Assembly (NCBI RefSeq): GCF_026163695.1
Contig: NZ_JAOTID010000009.1
Coordinates: 124,001 to 188,000, forward strand
DNA from: Shumkonia mesophila
Lineage (GTDB): Bacteria; Pseudomonadota; Alphaproteobacteria; Rhodospirillales; Shumkoniaceae
Reading direction: 5' to 3'
DNA length: 64,000 bases
Shown here: piece after piece, positions 54,246-63,188 of the stretch
How positions within the stretch are numbered: position 1 is the stretch's first letter
Layout of the letters: each line of letters begins with the position of its first letter
Translations under genes and position numbers: made by a program
Notes under the pieces: model-generated
The model's database searches: none
Seen by the model: only the letters and a program-made list of their open reading frames with translations
Told to the model about the DNA's origin: nothing

Positions 54246-54920
54246 ATGCTGCAGTTTCGCTCGCCCGGGGAAAACCCGATTGCCATCGACATTCGCGAGC
54301 TGGTCATCGCCGGGTGGGCCGGCCGCGACACCGCCGCGGTCCAGGCCCACATCCGGGAACTGGCCGACGTGGGCGTCGCGCCGCCATCGACCGTCCCCCT
54401 TTTCTACCGGGTTTCGGCCGGGCGGCTGACCACGGCCGGACGCATCCAGGTCCTGGGGCCGGACAGCTCCGGCGAGGCCGAGGCGGTGCTGATCGGCGGG
54501 GCCGGCCGCCTGTGGGTCGGCATCGGCTCGGACCACACCGATCGCAAGGTCGAAGCCTATTCGGTCGCCGTGTCGAAGGAAATGTGTCCCAAACCGGTGG
54601 GGCCGGAGGTCTGGCCGCTCGACGTCGTGGCCGATCATTGGGATCGGTTGATCCTGCGCGCCCATGCGGTGATCGACGGCGACAGCGTCCTCTATCAGGA
54701 AGGCCCGGTTTCCGGGCTGCTGCGGCCCGAACTGCTGATGGCGAAATGGAACGGCACGGCGCGGCCGCTGGGCGACGGGCAGGCGATGTTCTGCGGCACC
54801 CTGGCGGCGATCGGCGGCGTGCGCCCGGCAACCCGATTCGAGATGACGCTGGAAGACCCGGTGCTGAACCGCACGATCCGCCATGGTTACGATATCGACG
54901 TCCTGCCCATCGTTGCCTGA
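54246..54920 (+). CDS. DUF2848 family protein
   Basis: This 224-residue protein resembles the DUF2848 family (ELVIAGWAGRDTAAVQAHIRELADVGVAPPSTVPLFYRV, VGIGSDHTDRKVEAYSVAVSKEMCPKP, MFCGTL). The fold is thought to be related to fumarylacetoacetate hydrolase-type proteins, and the reaction is unknown. Family members often sit next to amidases and TRAP transporters, as here. The ATG at 54246 has GGGGAG five bases upstream. Confidence 0.82.
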   Translation: MLQFRSPGENPIAIDIRELVIAGWAGRDTAAVQAHIRELADVGVAPPSTVPLFYRVSAGRLTTAGRIQVLGPDSSGEAEAVLIGGAGRLWVGIGSDHTDRKVEAYSVAVSKEMCPKPVGPEVWPLDVVADHWDRLILRAHAVIDGDSVLYQEGPVSGLLRPELLMAKWNGTARPLGDGQAMFCGTLAAIGGVRPATRFEMTLEDPVLNRTIRHGYDIDVLPIVA

Positions 54921-54943
54921 CGGGCGCAGCCGGGGGAAGGACC

Positions 54944-56302
54944 ATGTTTGCCGATACCCGCACGCTTACGGAAATCCTCGATGCCCTGGGGTCCGGCCGC
55001 GCGCGCAGCGAAGCCCTGACCGAAGAGGCGCTGGCGCGGACCCAAACCCCGGAAGGCCGGATCGTCTTCACGGAAATCTTCGAGAAGGCCGCCCTGGCCC
55101 AGGCGCGGGCGGCGGACCAACTGCGCGATGCCGGCGTTGCCGGCGGGGCGCTGGCCGGCGTGCCGGTTTCCGTGAAGGACCTGTTCGACGTCGCCGGCTA
55201 CCCGACGCGGGCCGGATCGAAGGTGCTGGCCGACGCTCCGCCGGCCAAGGCGGATGCCGTCGCCGTCAAACGGCTGCGGGCGGCGGGGGCGGTGATCATC
55301 GGCCACACCAACATGACCGAGTTCGCCTTCACGGGCCTGGGCATCAACCCCCACTACGGCACCCCCGGGAATCCCTGGGATGGCAGCCGCATTCCCGGCG
55401 GCTCGTCGTCGGGGGCCGCCGTATCGGTGAGCGCCGGCATGGCGTTCGCGGGCATCGGAACGGATACCGGCGGATCGGTCCGGATTCCGGCCGCCTTGTG
55501 CGGCCTGACCGGTTTCAAGCCCACTCAAAGACGGAGCGATCTCGGCGGCACCATCCCGCTGTCGACCACCCTGGATTCGATCGGACCCATCGCCCGTTCG
55601 GTGGGCTGCTGCGCCCTGCTCGACGCCGTACTGGCCGGCGAGGAACCGTGGATGCCGTTGGCCCTGAGGGGGCTCCGCCTGGCGGCGCCGCAGACCTACG
55701 TTCTGGACGGTCTCGACGATGCCGTCGCCGCGGCCTACGCCCGGGCTCTGTCGGCGCTGTCCGCGTCGGGGGCACACATCGAAGACGCCGGTTTCGGCAC
55801 CCTGGAAAGGCTGCCGGATCTGCTGGCGGGCGGCGGCGTCACCGCTGCGGAAAGCTATGCCTGGCATCGCCGCCTGTTGGCCGAAAAGGGCGACCTTTAC
55901 GATCCCCACGTCCGCCGCCGCATCGAACGGGGCGCCACCATCTCGGCCGCCGACTATCTGGATCTCCTGGCGGCGCGGGCCGACCAGGCCGCCGCCATGG
56001 ATCGCGCCCTGGCGCCCTTCGATGCTGCCGTCATGCCAACCGTCGCCGTCGTCGCCCCGAAGATCGCCGACCTCGAAAACGACGACGACTACGCGCGCCT
56101 CAACCTCCTGGTCCTGCGCAATCCGATGGTATCGAACCTGCTCGGCCTGTGCTCGGCGTCGGTGCCGTGCCAGCGCCCCGGCGACCTGCCGGTCGGCCTC
56201 GCCATCGTCGGTTGCAAAAACGCCGACAGGCATATCCTCAGGGTCGCCATGACGGTCGAGAATATCCTGCACGGCGCCGGTCTCGGCCTTCCCGAAGCCT
56301 GA
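54944..56302 (+). CDS. Amidase (amidase signature family)
   Basis: This 452-residue hydrolase has the full Ser-cisSer-Lys triad: Lys78 in PVSVKDLFDV, Ser154 in PGGSSSGAA and Ser178 in TDTGGSVR. It should cut an amide or carbamoyl bond of the compound imported by the TRAP system. The ATG has a GGGGGAAGG site. It is the last gene of the operon. Confidence 0.9.
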   Translation: MFADTRTLTEILDALGSGRARSEALTEEALARTQTPEGRIVFTEIFEKAALAQARAADQLRDAGVAGGALAGVPVSVKDLFDVAGYPTRAGSKVLADAPPAKADAVAVKRLRAAGAVIIGHTNMTEFAFTGLGINPHYGTPGNPWDGSRIPGGSSSGAAVSVSAGMAFAGIGTDTGGSVRIPAALCGLTGFKPTQRRSDLGGTIPLSTTLDSIGPIARSVGCCALLDAVLAGEEPWMPLALRGLRLAAPQTYVLDGLDDAVAAAYARALSALSASGAHIEDAGFGTLERLPDLLAGGGVTAAESYAWHRRLLAEKGDLYDPHVRRRIERGATISAADYLDLLAARADQAAAMDRALAPFDAAVMPTVAVVAPKIADLENDDDYARLNLLVLRNPMVSNLLGLCSASVPCQRPGDLPVGLAIVGCKNADRHILRVAMTVENILHGAGLGLPEA

Positions 56303-56535
56303 CGGTCGCCCGCCGCCATCGGGGCGGCGGCGTTGGCGGTACCGCCCGGCAGATAGGTCAGCACGGCGCCGTTCGCGGAAACCGTCGCGGCGTCGAGCAG
56401 GAAGTAGTAGTAGCCGTTGGCCCCCGCCCTCACCCGGCCGAAGCTGGTGCCGTTGCCAAGCCCGGCGACCGTGGCACCCATCGTTGGCGCCGTTCCCGAC
56501 ACCACCTGATCGGGCAGTCGCCCATCCGCCTGGGG
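56303..56535 (-). pseudogene. Possible remnant of a protein-coding gene
   Basis: Minus-strand translation from a stop at 56536-56538 to the amidase end gives about 77 residues. Codon choice looks coding (a Tyr-Tyr-Tyr-Phe-Leu-Leu-Asp run, many GCC/GGC/ACC), for example TSFGRVRAGANGYYYFLLD and GAVLTYLPGGTANAAAP. There is no proper start, and the frame then runs into amidase antisense. It may be the leftover of a surface or repeat protein, but no family was recognised. Confidence 0.3.
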
Positions 56536-56601
56536 TTAGCCGCGTTTGATGCGCGCGTCCTGATGACCCGCCGATCCTCCCGCCCCCAAGCGCTCGTACC
56601 G

Positions 56602-57723
56602 TCAGACGGGCACGTCGCCCAATGCCAAGCCGGCCGGGGCAAAGGCCGCCTCCCAATCGCAGCGCGGGACGCGGCCGTTGAAGGCGGGGATCGCCGTTCG
56701 GGCGCCGAGGGCGCTAAGCAGCCTTGCGTTGTCCGATATCCGGGGGTGGACGTTCCAGCCGGCAACCTCGGCCCGCCCCATGCCCTTTACCCTGCCGACA
56801 GGCGTGTCGTCGGGAACATATCCGGAGAGCACGATCGCCCCGTCGCGCCGATCCAGCCATCCCGGCAAAAGACGGGCGCTGGCTCCGGCGTCGGCCATGA
56901 CATTGGCGGCAATGACGACGCCTCGCGGACCCGGCCACCGGTGCTCCACCGCCCCCGCCATCGCCAGAAGGAACGACAGGCGATCGGCGGTCCCGGCGCG
57001 CAGCGTATCCCGCCAGGGTCCGCAGAGGTTGGCAACCGTCTCGCGCAATTCCGGGCAAAGGGACGGCTTCCTGCATATCTCCTCGACGACGAAGAGCGCG
57101 ATTTCCGGGCCGCGCCCGGCCGCCGGCACGGGAAGCAGGGCGTCCCCCTGGCGCAGAAGGTGGCGCATCGCCGACCGGCGGTCCGCTTGCGGGGTGTCGT
57201 CAAGCCCGGCCGAGGCATCGATCACGGCGGTTGCCGCCGATGGTGGAGGGTCGATGGCGTAAAGCTCGGACTCGAAGCTCATGTCCCCGCCATAGAACAG
57301 GCCGTTGCCCACGCCCAGGTGCAGCCAGACGCCCCCCGGCGCGTGTCCGCTGCGTCCCGTGGTGAGCTTGATCCCGAACAGGTCGATCTGCCCCGACAAC
57401 GGCAGGGAGTTAAGGCGGCCGCTCCATTCCCGAGGCAATTGGGCGGCGGTAATATCGGTCGCATAGACGGGAGGATTGCCGACGGCGCCGAGAAGATGCA
57501 GGCCGCCCGCGTGATCGGCATGGGCATGGGACAGCAGCACGGCATCCACCCGGCCGATGGCGGAAAGGTCGGGGGCGGCTCCGCGATCCGGCCCGACGCC
57601 GATGTCGAGCAGAATGCGGCGGTCCCCGCCTTCCAGTAGGAAGCAGGCGGGCCCCTTGCCGGTGACGCCCGAAATCGGGATCAGGCGGGCGGTCGAACGC
57701 CCCATGGGCCGAGGTTTGGTCAC
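56602..57723 (-). CDS. MBL-fold metallo-hydrolase
   Basis: This 373-residue protein has the metallo-beta-lactamase metal motif SHAHADHAGG (about residues 65-74), a second histidine in SGHAPGGVW and an aspartate in FYGGDMSF. The C-terminal third, about 170 residues, is extra and unassigned. It lies 13 nt downstream of the ABC ATPase gene, so it may be co-transcribed with the Fbp-type importer. Substrate unknown; a phosphodiester or lactone hydrolase is possible. Confidence 0.8.
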   Translation of the reverse strand: MTKPRPMGRSTARLIPISGVTGKGPACFLLEGGDRRILLDIGVGPDRGAAPDLSAIGRVDAVLLSHAHADHAGGLHLLGAVGNPPVYATDITAAQLPREWSGRLNSLPLSGQIDLFGIKLTTGRSGHAPGGVWLHLGVGNGLFYGGDMSFESELYAIDPPPSAATAVIDASAGLDDTPQADRRSAMRHLLRQGDALLPVPAAGRGPEIALFVVEEICRKPSLCPELRETVANLCGPWRDTLRAGTADRLSFLLAMAGAVEHRWPGPRGVVIAANVMADAGASARLLPGWLDRRDGAIVLSGYVPDDTPVGRVKGMGRAEVAGWNVHPRISDNARLLSALGARTAIPAFNGRVPRCDWEAAFAPAGLALGDVPV

Positions 57724-57736
57724 GATCGATAATCCT

Positions 57737-58801
57737 TCAATGCTTGCCCGGAATCAGCCAGCCGTCCGTCACCCGCACGCCGACCCGGGCGCCGGGCGGC
57801 GGCGGCTCGTTCGCGACATGCAGATGAAGCGGCCGATCCGGAGCGGCGTCGGCGCGAACATGGACGGTCGTTGTCGCCCCGGTGTAGGTCAGGGAAACGA
57901 CGCGGCCGGTGATGGCACCCACCGCCTCCGGCCCGACCAGTTCCAGGCCCTCCGGCCTGAGGCAGGCGATGCCGGTGGCGGCGCTGCCGTTGCACCTAAG
58001 CACGGTTTCGGCGCCGAGCACCCGGGCCCGGATCGAGCCCCCCGACGAGCCGCCCCGAACCTCGGCCGGCACCACCATGCCGCGGCCGACGAATTGCGCC
58101 ACCATGTCCGTCGCCGGACGCCTGTAGAGGTCGGCCGGCGCGGTCATCTGCTCGACCCGCCCCCGATGCATGACGGCGACCCGGTCGGCCAGCGCCATCG
58201 CTTCCGACTGGTCGTGGGTGACGTAGATCATCGTCGCACCGGTGGCGGCATGGAAGGAACGGAACTCGGCCTGCATGGATTCCCTGAGATGCGCGTCGAG
58301 ATTGGCCAGCGGCTCATCGAGAAGCACCACCCGGGACTCCATGGAGAGGCAGCGGGCCAGGGCGACGCGCTGGCGCTGCCCCCCCGACAGTTCGGCCGGC
58401 CGTCGCGCTTCCAGCCCCTCCAGGCCCACCGCCGCCAGCGCCTGGGCGACGCGGCGGTGCCGTTCCGCCGACGGGACCCGCCGCACCCGCAGGGGATAGC
58501 CGACGTTCTCGCCCACCGTCATGTGCGGCCACAGGGCGTAGGACTGGAACACCATGCCGATGCGCCGGCGCTCCGCCGGGACCATCCGCCCGGGCATCGA
58601 GACGACCTCGTCGCCCAGCGCGACGGTTCCCTCGTCCGGCGTCTCGAACCCGGCGATCAGCCGCAGCAGCGTGGTTTTGCCGCAGCCCGAGGGACCGAGC
58701 AGGGCCACGAATTCTCCTTCGGCGATGGCCATGTCGACGGCATCGACGGCCAGCACGTCGTTGAACCGCTTGACCACGCCCGTCAGGATTACGCCTGCCA
58801 T
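57737..58801 (-). CDS. ABC transporter ATP-binding protein, Fbp/PotA type (second system)
   Basis: This 354-residue ATPase has Walker A GPSGCGKTT, signature LSGGQRQR, Walker B VVLLDEPLANLD and switch YVTHDQSEAMAL, with a C-terminal TOBE domain. It drives the permease upstream, whose stop it overlaps by 13 nt. The same architecture as the 8700-9764 ATPase suggests a related substrate class, but the two are clearly diverged. Confidence 0.9.
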   Translation of the reverse strand: MAGVILTGVVKRFNDVLAVDAVDMAIAEGEFVALLGPSGCGKTTLLRLIAGFETPDEGTVALGDEVVSMPGRMVPAERRRIGMVFQSYALWPHMTVGENVGYPLRVRRVPSAERHRRVAQALAAVGLEGLEARRPAELSGGQRQRVALARCLSMESRVVLLDEPLANLDAHLRESMQAEFRSFHAATGATMIYVTHDQSEAMALADRVAVMHRGRVEQMTAPADLYRRPATDMVAQFVGRGMVVPAEVRGGSSGGSIRARVLGAETVLRCNGSAATGIACLRPEGLELVGPEAVGAITGRVVSLTYTGATTTVHVRADAAPDRPLHLHVANEPPPPGARVGVRVTDGWLIPGKH

Positions 58802-60495
58802 GGCAGCACTCCTCTCGGCAGCCAGCGCGCCGCCAGCGTCACCAAGGCGGCCATCGCCAACGTCGCCAACACCGACAGCACCGACACCGCCGCCGCCGCG
58901 GTGGTGTGGCCCTCGTCGTAAAGATTGAAGACCATCACGCCCAAGGTTTCGTGCCCCGAGGACCACAGCAGGATCGAAACCGTCAGCTCGTTGAAGGCAC
59001 TCATGAACACCAGCACAGCGCCCGCCATGGCCGCCGGCGAGGCCAGCGGCCGGACCACCGTGACGAGGCGCCTGAGTGCGCCCGCGCCCGAGGCCTGGGC
59101 GGCTTCCTCCAGCGCCACATCGATTTGGCGCAACCCGGCGATGGTCGACCGCAACCCGAGCGCCAGGAAGCGCCCGAGATAGGCGAACAGGATGATCCAG
59201 AAGGTGCCGTAAAGACCAACGCCGGCGACCGGCAGCGGCTTCAGGTAGATCATGATGCAGGCGATGGAGAGCACGATGCCGGGCAAGGCGAACGGGGCGT
59301 CGGCCAGGCCGTCGAGGAGGCGGATCAGGGGGCGCGGCCGGCGCACGATAATGTGGCCGAGGGGCACCGAGACCACGGCGACGGCGATGGCCGCCAACCC
59401 GGCCAGCGCGGTGGAGTTGGCGAAGGCGCGCCGGGTTGCCGGGTATTCGGCCAGCACGTAGCGGTAATGCTCGAGGGTGGCGGTGCCGGGCGAGAGCGGC
59501 ACGCCGAGCGCGGTGACAAGGGAAGTTCCCGCCAGGGCCGCCAGCGGAAGAACCGCCGTCAGAAGCAGAAATCCCCAGACCATCCCCTCCACGACGACGC
59601 GGCGTCGACCCAGCGGGAAAGGCACCGTATCCATGGTGCCGGCGGATGGGCTGCGATGGTGCCGCAAGGCCAGCGTCTGGACCACGAGGCCGGCGCCCGC
59701 CAGCACCGCCAGCATCAGGGCCAGGGTGCCCACCTCGCCCAGCACGCGGGGCCCGAATCCGCTGAGGCGCTGGTAGATGAGCGTGGTGAGCAGGGTGTAG
59801 CGGCCGGGAATACCGAGCAGGGCCGGAATTCCGAAGTTGCCGATCGAGGACACGAAGGCGAGCGCGGCGCCGCCGACCATGGCGGGGCGCACCAAGGGCA
59901 GCACCACGTCGACGACGATCCGCAGGGGGCCCGCCCCCGCCGAGCGGGCGGCCTCGACGAGGTTCCGCGGCACCGTCCTCAGGCCGGCCCTCACCGACAG
60001 GAAGACCAGAGCGGAATGCTCGAGGCCCATCAGGAAAATGACCCCCTCGCGGGAATAGAGCGGATTGCGGGTGCCCGGCGGCGGTGCCAGCCCAAGCGGC
60101 GCCAGGACGGGGCTAGACGGGCCCAGCAGTTCCAGCCACGACAGGGCGGCGATCTGGGCCGGCACCAGCAGGGGCATCAGGAACAGGAAGACGAGAGCCG
60201 GCTTGAGCCGCACGTCGGAAAGCCCGACCGCCAGCGCCCCCAGCGTGCCGAGAACCAGCGAAAGGAGGGTGGAGGCGATGCCGGCCTCGATGGTGTTGAC
60301 GAGCGCCGCCGAGGCGGCACGGGAAGACAGCACCCGCCAGACCAGATCGAGGCCGATCCGGCCATCCGGCAGGAAGGCCTCGACGAGAATGCGGGCCAGC
60401 GGCAGGGCGGCGAAGATCAGGACATAGACCGTGACAACGGCAAGCAGCACGTGCTCGCCGTTGATCCCCGGCCGGCGGACGGTCGCCGCGCTCAA
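58789..60495 (-). CDS. ABC transporter permease, two-domain Fbp type (second system)
   Basis: This 568-residue inner-membrane protein has two permease halves with EAA-type loops (VPRNLVEAARSAGAGPLR and IDVALEEAAQASGAGALR). The TTG start at 60495 lies 1 nt after the binding-protein stop and has a GGGGGA site at good spacing. It is shorter than the other system's permease (706 residues). Confidence 0.88.
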   Translation of the reverse strand: MSAATVRRPGINGEHVLLAVVTVYVLIFAALPLARILVEAFLPDGRIGLDLVWRVLSSRAASAALVNTIEAGIASTLLSLVLGTLGALAVGLSDVRLKPALVFLFLMPLLVPAQIAALSWLELLGPSSPVLAPLGLAPPPGTRNPLYSREGVIFLMGLEHSALVFLSVRAGLRTVPRNLVEAARSAGAGPLRIVVDVVLPLVRPAMVGGAALAFVSSIGNFGIPALLGIPGRYTLLTTLIYQRLSGFGPRVLGEVGTLALMLAVLAGAGLVVQTLALRHHRSPSAGTMDTVPFPLGRRRVVVEGMVWGFLLLTAVLPLAALAGTSLVTALGVPLSPGTATLEHYRYVLAEYPATRRAFANSTALAGLAAIAVAVVSVPLGHIIVRRPRPLIRLLDGLADAPFALPGIVLSIACIMIYLKPLPVAGVGLYGTFWIILFAYLGRFLALGLRSTIAGLRQIDVALEEAAQASGAGALRRLVTVVRPLASPAAMAGAVLVFMSAFNELTVSILLWSSGHETLGVMVFNLYDEGHTTAAAAVSVLSVLATLAMAALVTLAARWLPRGVLPWQA

Positions 60496-60496
60496 T

Positions 60497-61474
60497 TCAT
60501 CCCCCGAAGATTTCGGAGAACTTCCGCTTGGTGTCCTCGTCGGTCTTCAGCAGCAGGTTGGGGTCGGCCCCGATGACCTTGAGCGTCGCCGGATCGGGAT
60601 AGCCGGCCGGCGGCGTCACCCCCTTGACGAGGGGAAAGTACATCTGCTCGACGGACTGCTCCTGGGCGGCCCGGGAAAGCTGGAAGTCAACGAACTTTTT
60701 CGCCGCCGGAACGTTGCGCGCCGCCTTCAGGATGGCGACCGGCTGATTGATGGCGGTGACGCCTTCCACCGGGAAGACGAAGTCGACGGGCGAGCCCTTG
60801 GCCTTCTGGCCGTACGCCATGTATTCGATGATCACGCCATAGGCCTTTTCGCCGCGCGCCACGGCGTCGCGCACGCCACCGTTGCCCTTGGCGGCCAGCG
60901 CCCCGTTGGCGGCCAATTTCTCGAAATACTGCCAGCCGAAGGCGGGCTGCGCGGCCAGGGTGCCGACGTGAATGACGGCGGCGCCGGAATAGAGCGGGCT
61001 CGGCATGATCACCTGGCCCTTGGCTTCCGGCTTCAGCAGATCCATCCACGAAGTTGGCCGCGGCTTGCCGGAGGCGGTGTTGTAGACGATCCCGGTGGTG
61101 ATCAGCTTGGTGCCGAAGAAGGTCCTGTCCTTGTCGTATTGCGAGGGATCCAGGTCCTTCACCGGGGCGTCCTTGTAAGCCATCAGGAGCCCCTGGTTCT
61201 TGACGGCCGTCATGGCGATCGAATCGGCGATCAGCAGGATGTCTGCCCTGGGGTTGCCGGCCGCCAGTTCGGCCTGCAGCTTGTTCATGATTTCGGTGGT
61301 GCCCGAGCGGAACAGCTCGACCTTCACGTCCGGCGTGGCCTTGTTGAACAACTCGATGACCGAGGTCATCTGTTCGACCGGCTGCGAGGTGTAGACCATG
61401 AGCGTTTCGGCCTCGGCCGAAACCGCGATGGCGGCGAGCACGAGGCCGCCGGCGAGGGAGGCAAGCTTGGACAT
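60497..61474 (-). CDS. ABC transporter substrate-binding protein, Fbp type (second system)
   Basis: This 325-residue periplasmic protein has a signal peptide of about 22 residues (ending VSAEAE) and starts LMVYTSQPVEQMTSVIELF, as in iron(III)/2-aminoethylphosphonate-type binding proteins. Landmarks are LQAELAAGNPRADILLIADS and MDLLKPEAKGQVIMPSPLYSGAA. It heads a minus-strand operon with permease, ATPase and probably the MBL hydrolase. The ligand is not certain. Confidence 0.86.
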   Translation of the reverse strand: MSKLASLAGGLVLAAIAVSAEAETLMVYTSQPVEQMTSVIELFNKATPDVKVELFRSGTTEIMNKLQAELAAGNPRADILLIADSIAMTAVKNQGLLMAYKDAPVKDLDPSQYDKDRTFFGTKLITTGIVYNTASGKPRPTSWMDLLKPEAKGQVIMPSPLYSGAAVIHVGTLAAQPAFGWQYFEKLAANGALAAKGNGGVRDAVARGEKAYGVIIEYMAYGQKAKGSPVDFVFPVEGVTAINQPVAILKAARNVPAAKKFVDFQLSRAAQEQSVEQMYFPLVKGVTPPAGYPDPATLKVIGADPNLLLKTDEDTKRKFSEIFGG

Positions 61475-61600
61475 GACGGCTATCTCCGGGTTGATGGCGC
61501 ACTGGAATGCCCGTTCGCGGCATCGCCGCGTCGGTGGCCCCGATCATGGGAGCCGACCATGACGTTTTTGTTGCAGGCACGTGACACCTTGCTGACACAT

Positions 61601-61634
61601 CCGGCCGCCCCCGGGGGATGACGGGAGCGGCCGG
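61601..61634 (-). terminator. Terminator-like hairpin after the methyltransferase gene
   Basis: CCGGCCGC (61601-61608) pairs with GCGGCCGG (61627-61634), and the interior can also pair through CCCCCGGGGG. It lies 28 nt after the methyltransferase stop, before the second Fbp-type operon. It lacks a T-run, so it may be Rho-assisted or only protective. Confidence 0.35.
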
Positions 61635-61662
61635 GCGAGGACGGGCGGTTGTTGCCGGGATG

Positions 61663-62346
61663 TCAGTCGCCCAGCCGCTCCGCCACGAAATGCCAGTGGA
61701 ACGAGCCGGGGCTGCCGTGTTCATAGTCTTCCAGCGACACCAGTTCGAACCCGCGCAGAAGCTGCACCACCTCGTCGGCGTTGCAGTAGAAATGCGGATG
61801 CGCCTTGTCGCTGACGTCGTCGATCACGAAGGTGTGCGGGGCGACCTGCGTTCCGACGCCGAAATTGGCGTTGCGCTTGGAGAGCAGTGTGCCTTGGAAG
61901 AGGCCGCCGACCCGCAGGACCCGCGAGATTTCCTTGAGCGTTCGGGCGACCACCGACCCGTCGCCATGGTAGACGACGTTCCAGGCCAGGACGTAGTCGA
62001 AGCCGGCGCCGGGAAAAGGCAGGTCGGTCATCAGGCCGTGTTCGACCGAGATCGCCAACCCATTTTCCCACGCCGAGTCGCGCACGGAGGCGATGCCGGT
62101 CTCGCTGGCATCCATCGCCGTCACCCTGAAGCCCGCGGCGGCGAGAGCCAGGGCGTGGCGCCCGATCCCGCACCCCATGTCCAGGACGTGACGGGCGCCC
62201 CGCGTCTTCAGTTGCGGGATCAGGCCGGTCACCTCCGGCTGCGGCTGCGACCACAGCGCGCGGTGCTCGCTGTCCGCCCAGCGGCGGTTCCATTCGATAT
62301 GCGCCGTCGCCGTTGCCAGCGCGACGTTCGGGTGGTTCATGGTCAT
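61663..62346 (-). CDS. Class I SAM-dependent methyltransferase (TehB/UbiE-like)
   Basis: This ~227-residue protein has SAM motif I HVLDMGCGIGRHALALAAAG and motif II FDYVLAWNVVYHGD, and ends HWHFVAERLGD. The substrate is unknown; similar proteins methylate small oxyanions or quinones. It follows phnE by 32 nt, so it may belong to the same operon. Starts at 62346 and 62340 are both possible. Confidence 0.82.
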   Translation of the reverse strand: MTMNHPNVALATATAHIEWNRRWADSEHRALWSQPQPEVTGLIPQLKTRGARHVLDMGCGIGRHALALAAAGFRVTAMDASETGIASVRDSAWENGLAISVEHGLMTDLPFPGAGFDYVLAWNVVYHGDGSVVARTLKEISRVLRVGGLFQGTLLSKRNANFGVGTQVAPHTFVIDDVSDKAHPHFYCNADEVVQLLRGFELVSLEDYEHGSPGSFHWHFVAERLGD

Positions 62347-62378
62347 TTTTCGGCTTCCTTCATGCCAGGACGGTAATT

Positions 62379-63188
62379 TCAGATGATCCGGCGCCGAAAC
62401 GCGGCGCTGGCGCGCTCGACGACGACGACCAGGGCGAAGATGGCGAGAATGATGGTCGCCGCCTCGTCGTACTCGAACATGTCCATCGAGACCTTGAGTT
62501 CGATGCCGATGCCCCCGGCGCCGACCAGGCCCAGCACGACCGAGGATCGCGTCGCCTTTTCGAGCGCGAACAGCGAGGTGTTGACGAAGGACGGCATCGC
62601 CGCCGGGATCACCGCGCTGAAGATGGTACCGGAACGCGTCGCGCCCAGCGCGGTGAGCGCCTCGCGCGGGCCGGAGTCGGCTTCCTCCATCGCCTCGGCG
62701 AAGAAGCGCCCGCAGAAGCCCAGGGTATCCATCACCAGCGCCAGCGTTCCGGCGAACGGGCCGAGCCCGACGGCGACGACGAAGAACAGCGCCCAGACGA
62801 GGTCCGGCACGGTGCGGCTCATGGCGATGACGGCGCGCGACAGGTGATAGAGCGCGGGGCTGGGGGTCAGGCCGCGGGTGGCGAGGATGCCGAACGGCAG
62901 GCTGAGCAGGACCCCGAACGCGGTGCCGACCAGCGCCATCTCGAAGGTTTCGAGCAGGGCCCAGCCGACGGCCACCAGCCGATCCGGACTGGGGGGCAGC
63001 ATCTCGGCGACCATCCGCCCCATGTTCGGCAGCCCGGTGATGAGGGCGGAGACCGACATCTCGGCCCCCTCGATGGAAAGGACGAAGAAGGCGATCCCCA
63101 CCACGTAAAGGATGAAGGCAACCCGGCCGGGCCGTTCGAAGCGGCCGGGCATGCCGGCGGTCAACGTTCCGATGGAGGTGTCACGCAT
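62379..63188 (-). CDS. phnE: Phosphonate-type ABC transporter permease PhnE
   Basis: This 269-residue inner-membrane permease shows the PhnE signature segments MSRTVPDLVWALFFVVAVGLGPFAG, ALGATRSGTIFSAVIPAAMP and GLVGAGGIGIEL. Members import phosphonates, phosphite or related oxyanions. It overlaps phnC by 8 nt and is followed by a methyltransferase gene. The downstream C-P lyase genes are not seen here. Confidence 0.88.
   Translation of the reverse strand: MRDTSIGTLTAGMPGRFERPGRVAFILYVVGIAFFVLSIEGAEMSVSALITGLPNMGRMVAEMLPPSPDRLVAVGWALLETFEMALVGTAFGVLLSLPFGILATRGLTPSPALYHLSRAVIAMSRTVPDLVWALFFVVAVGLGPFAGTLALVMDTLGFCGRFFAEAMEEADSGPREALTALGATRSGTIFSAVIPAAMPSFVNTSLFALEKATRSSVVLGLVGAGGIGIELKVSMDMFEYDEAATIILAIFALVVVVERASAAFRRRII

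Noticed and set aside
54887-57639. A 918-residue plus-strand frame across the amidase and MBL genes
   Set aside because: Arg/Gly-rich shadow of the amidase (other frame) and of the antisense MBL gene.
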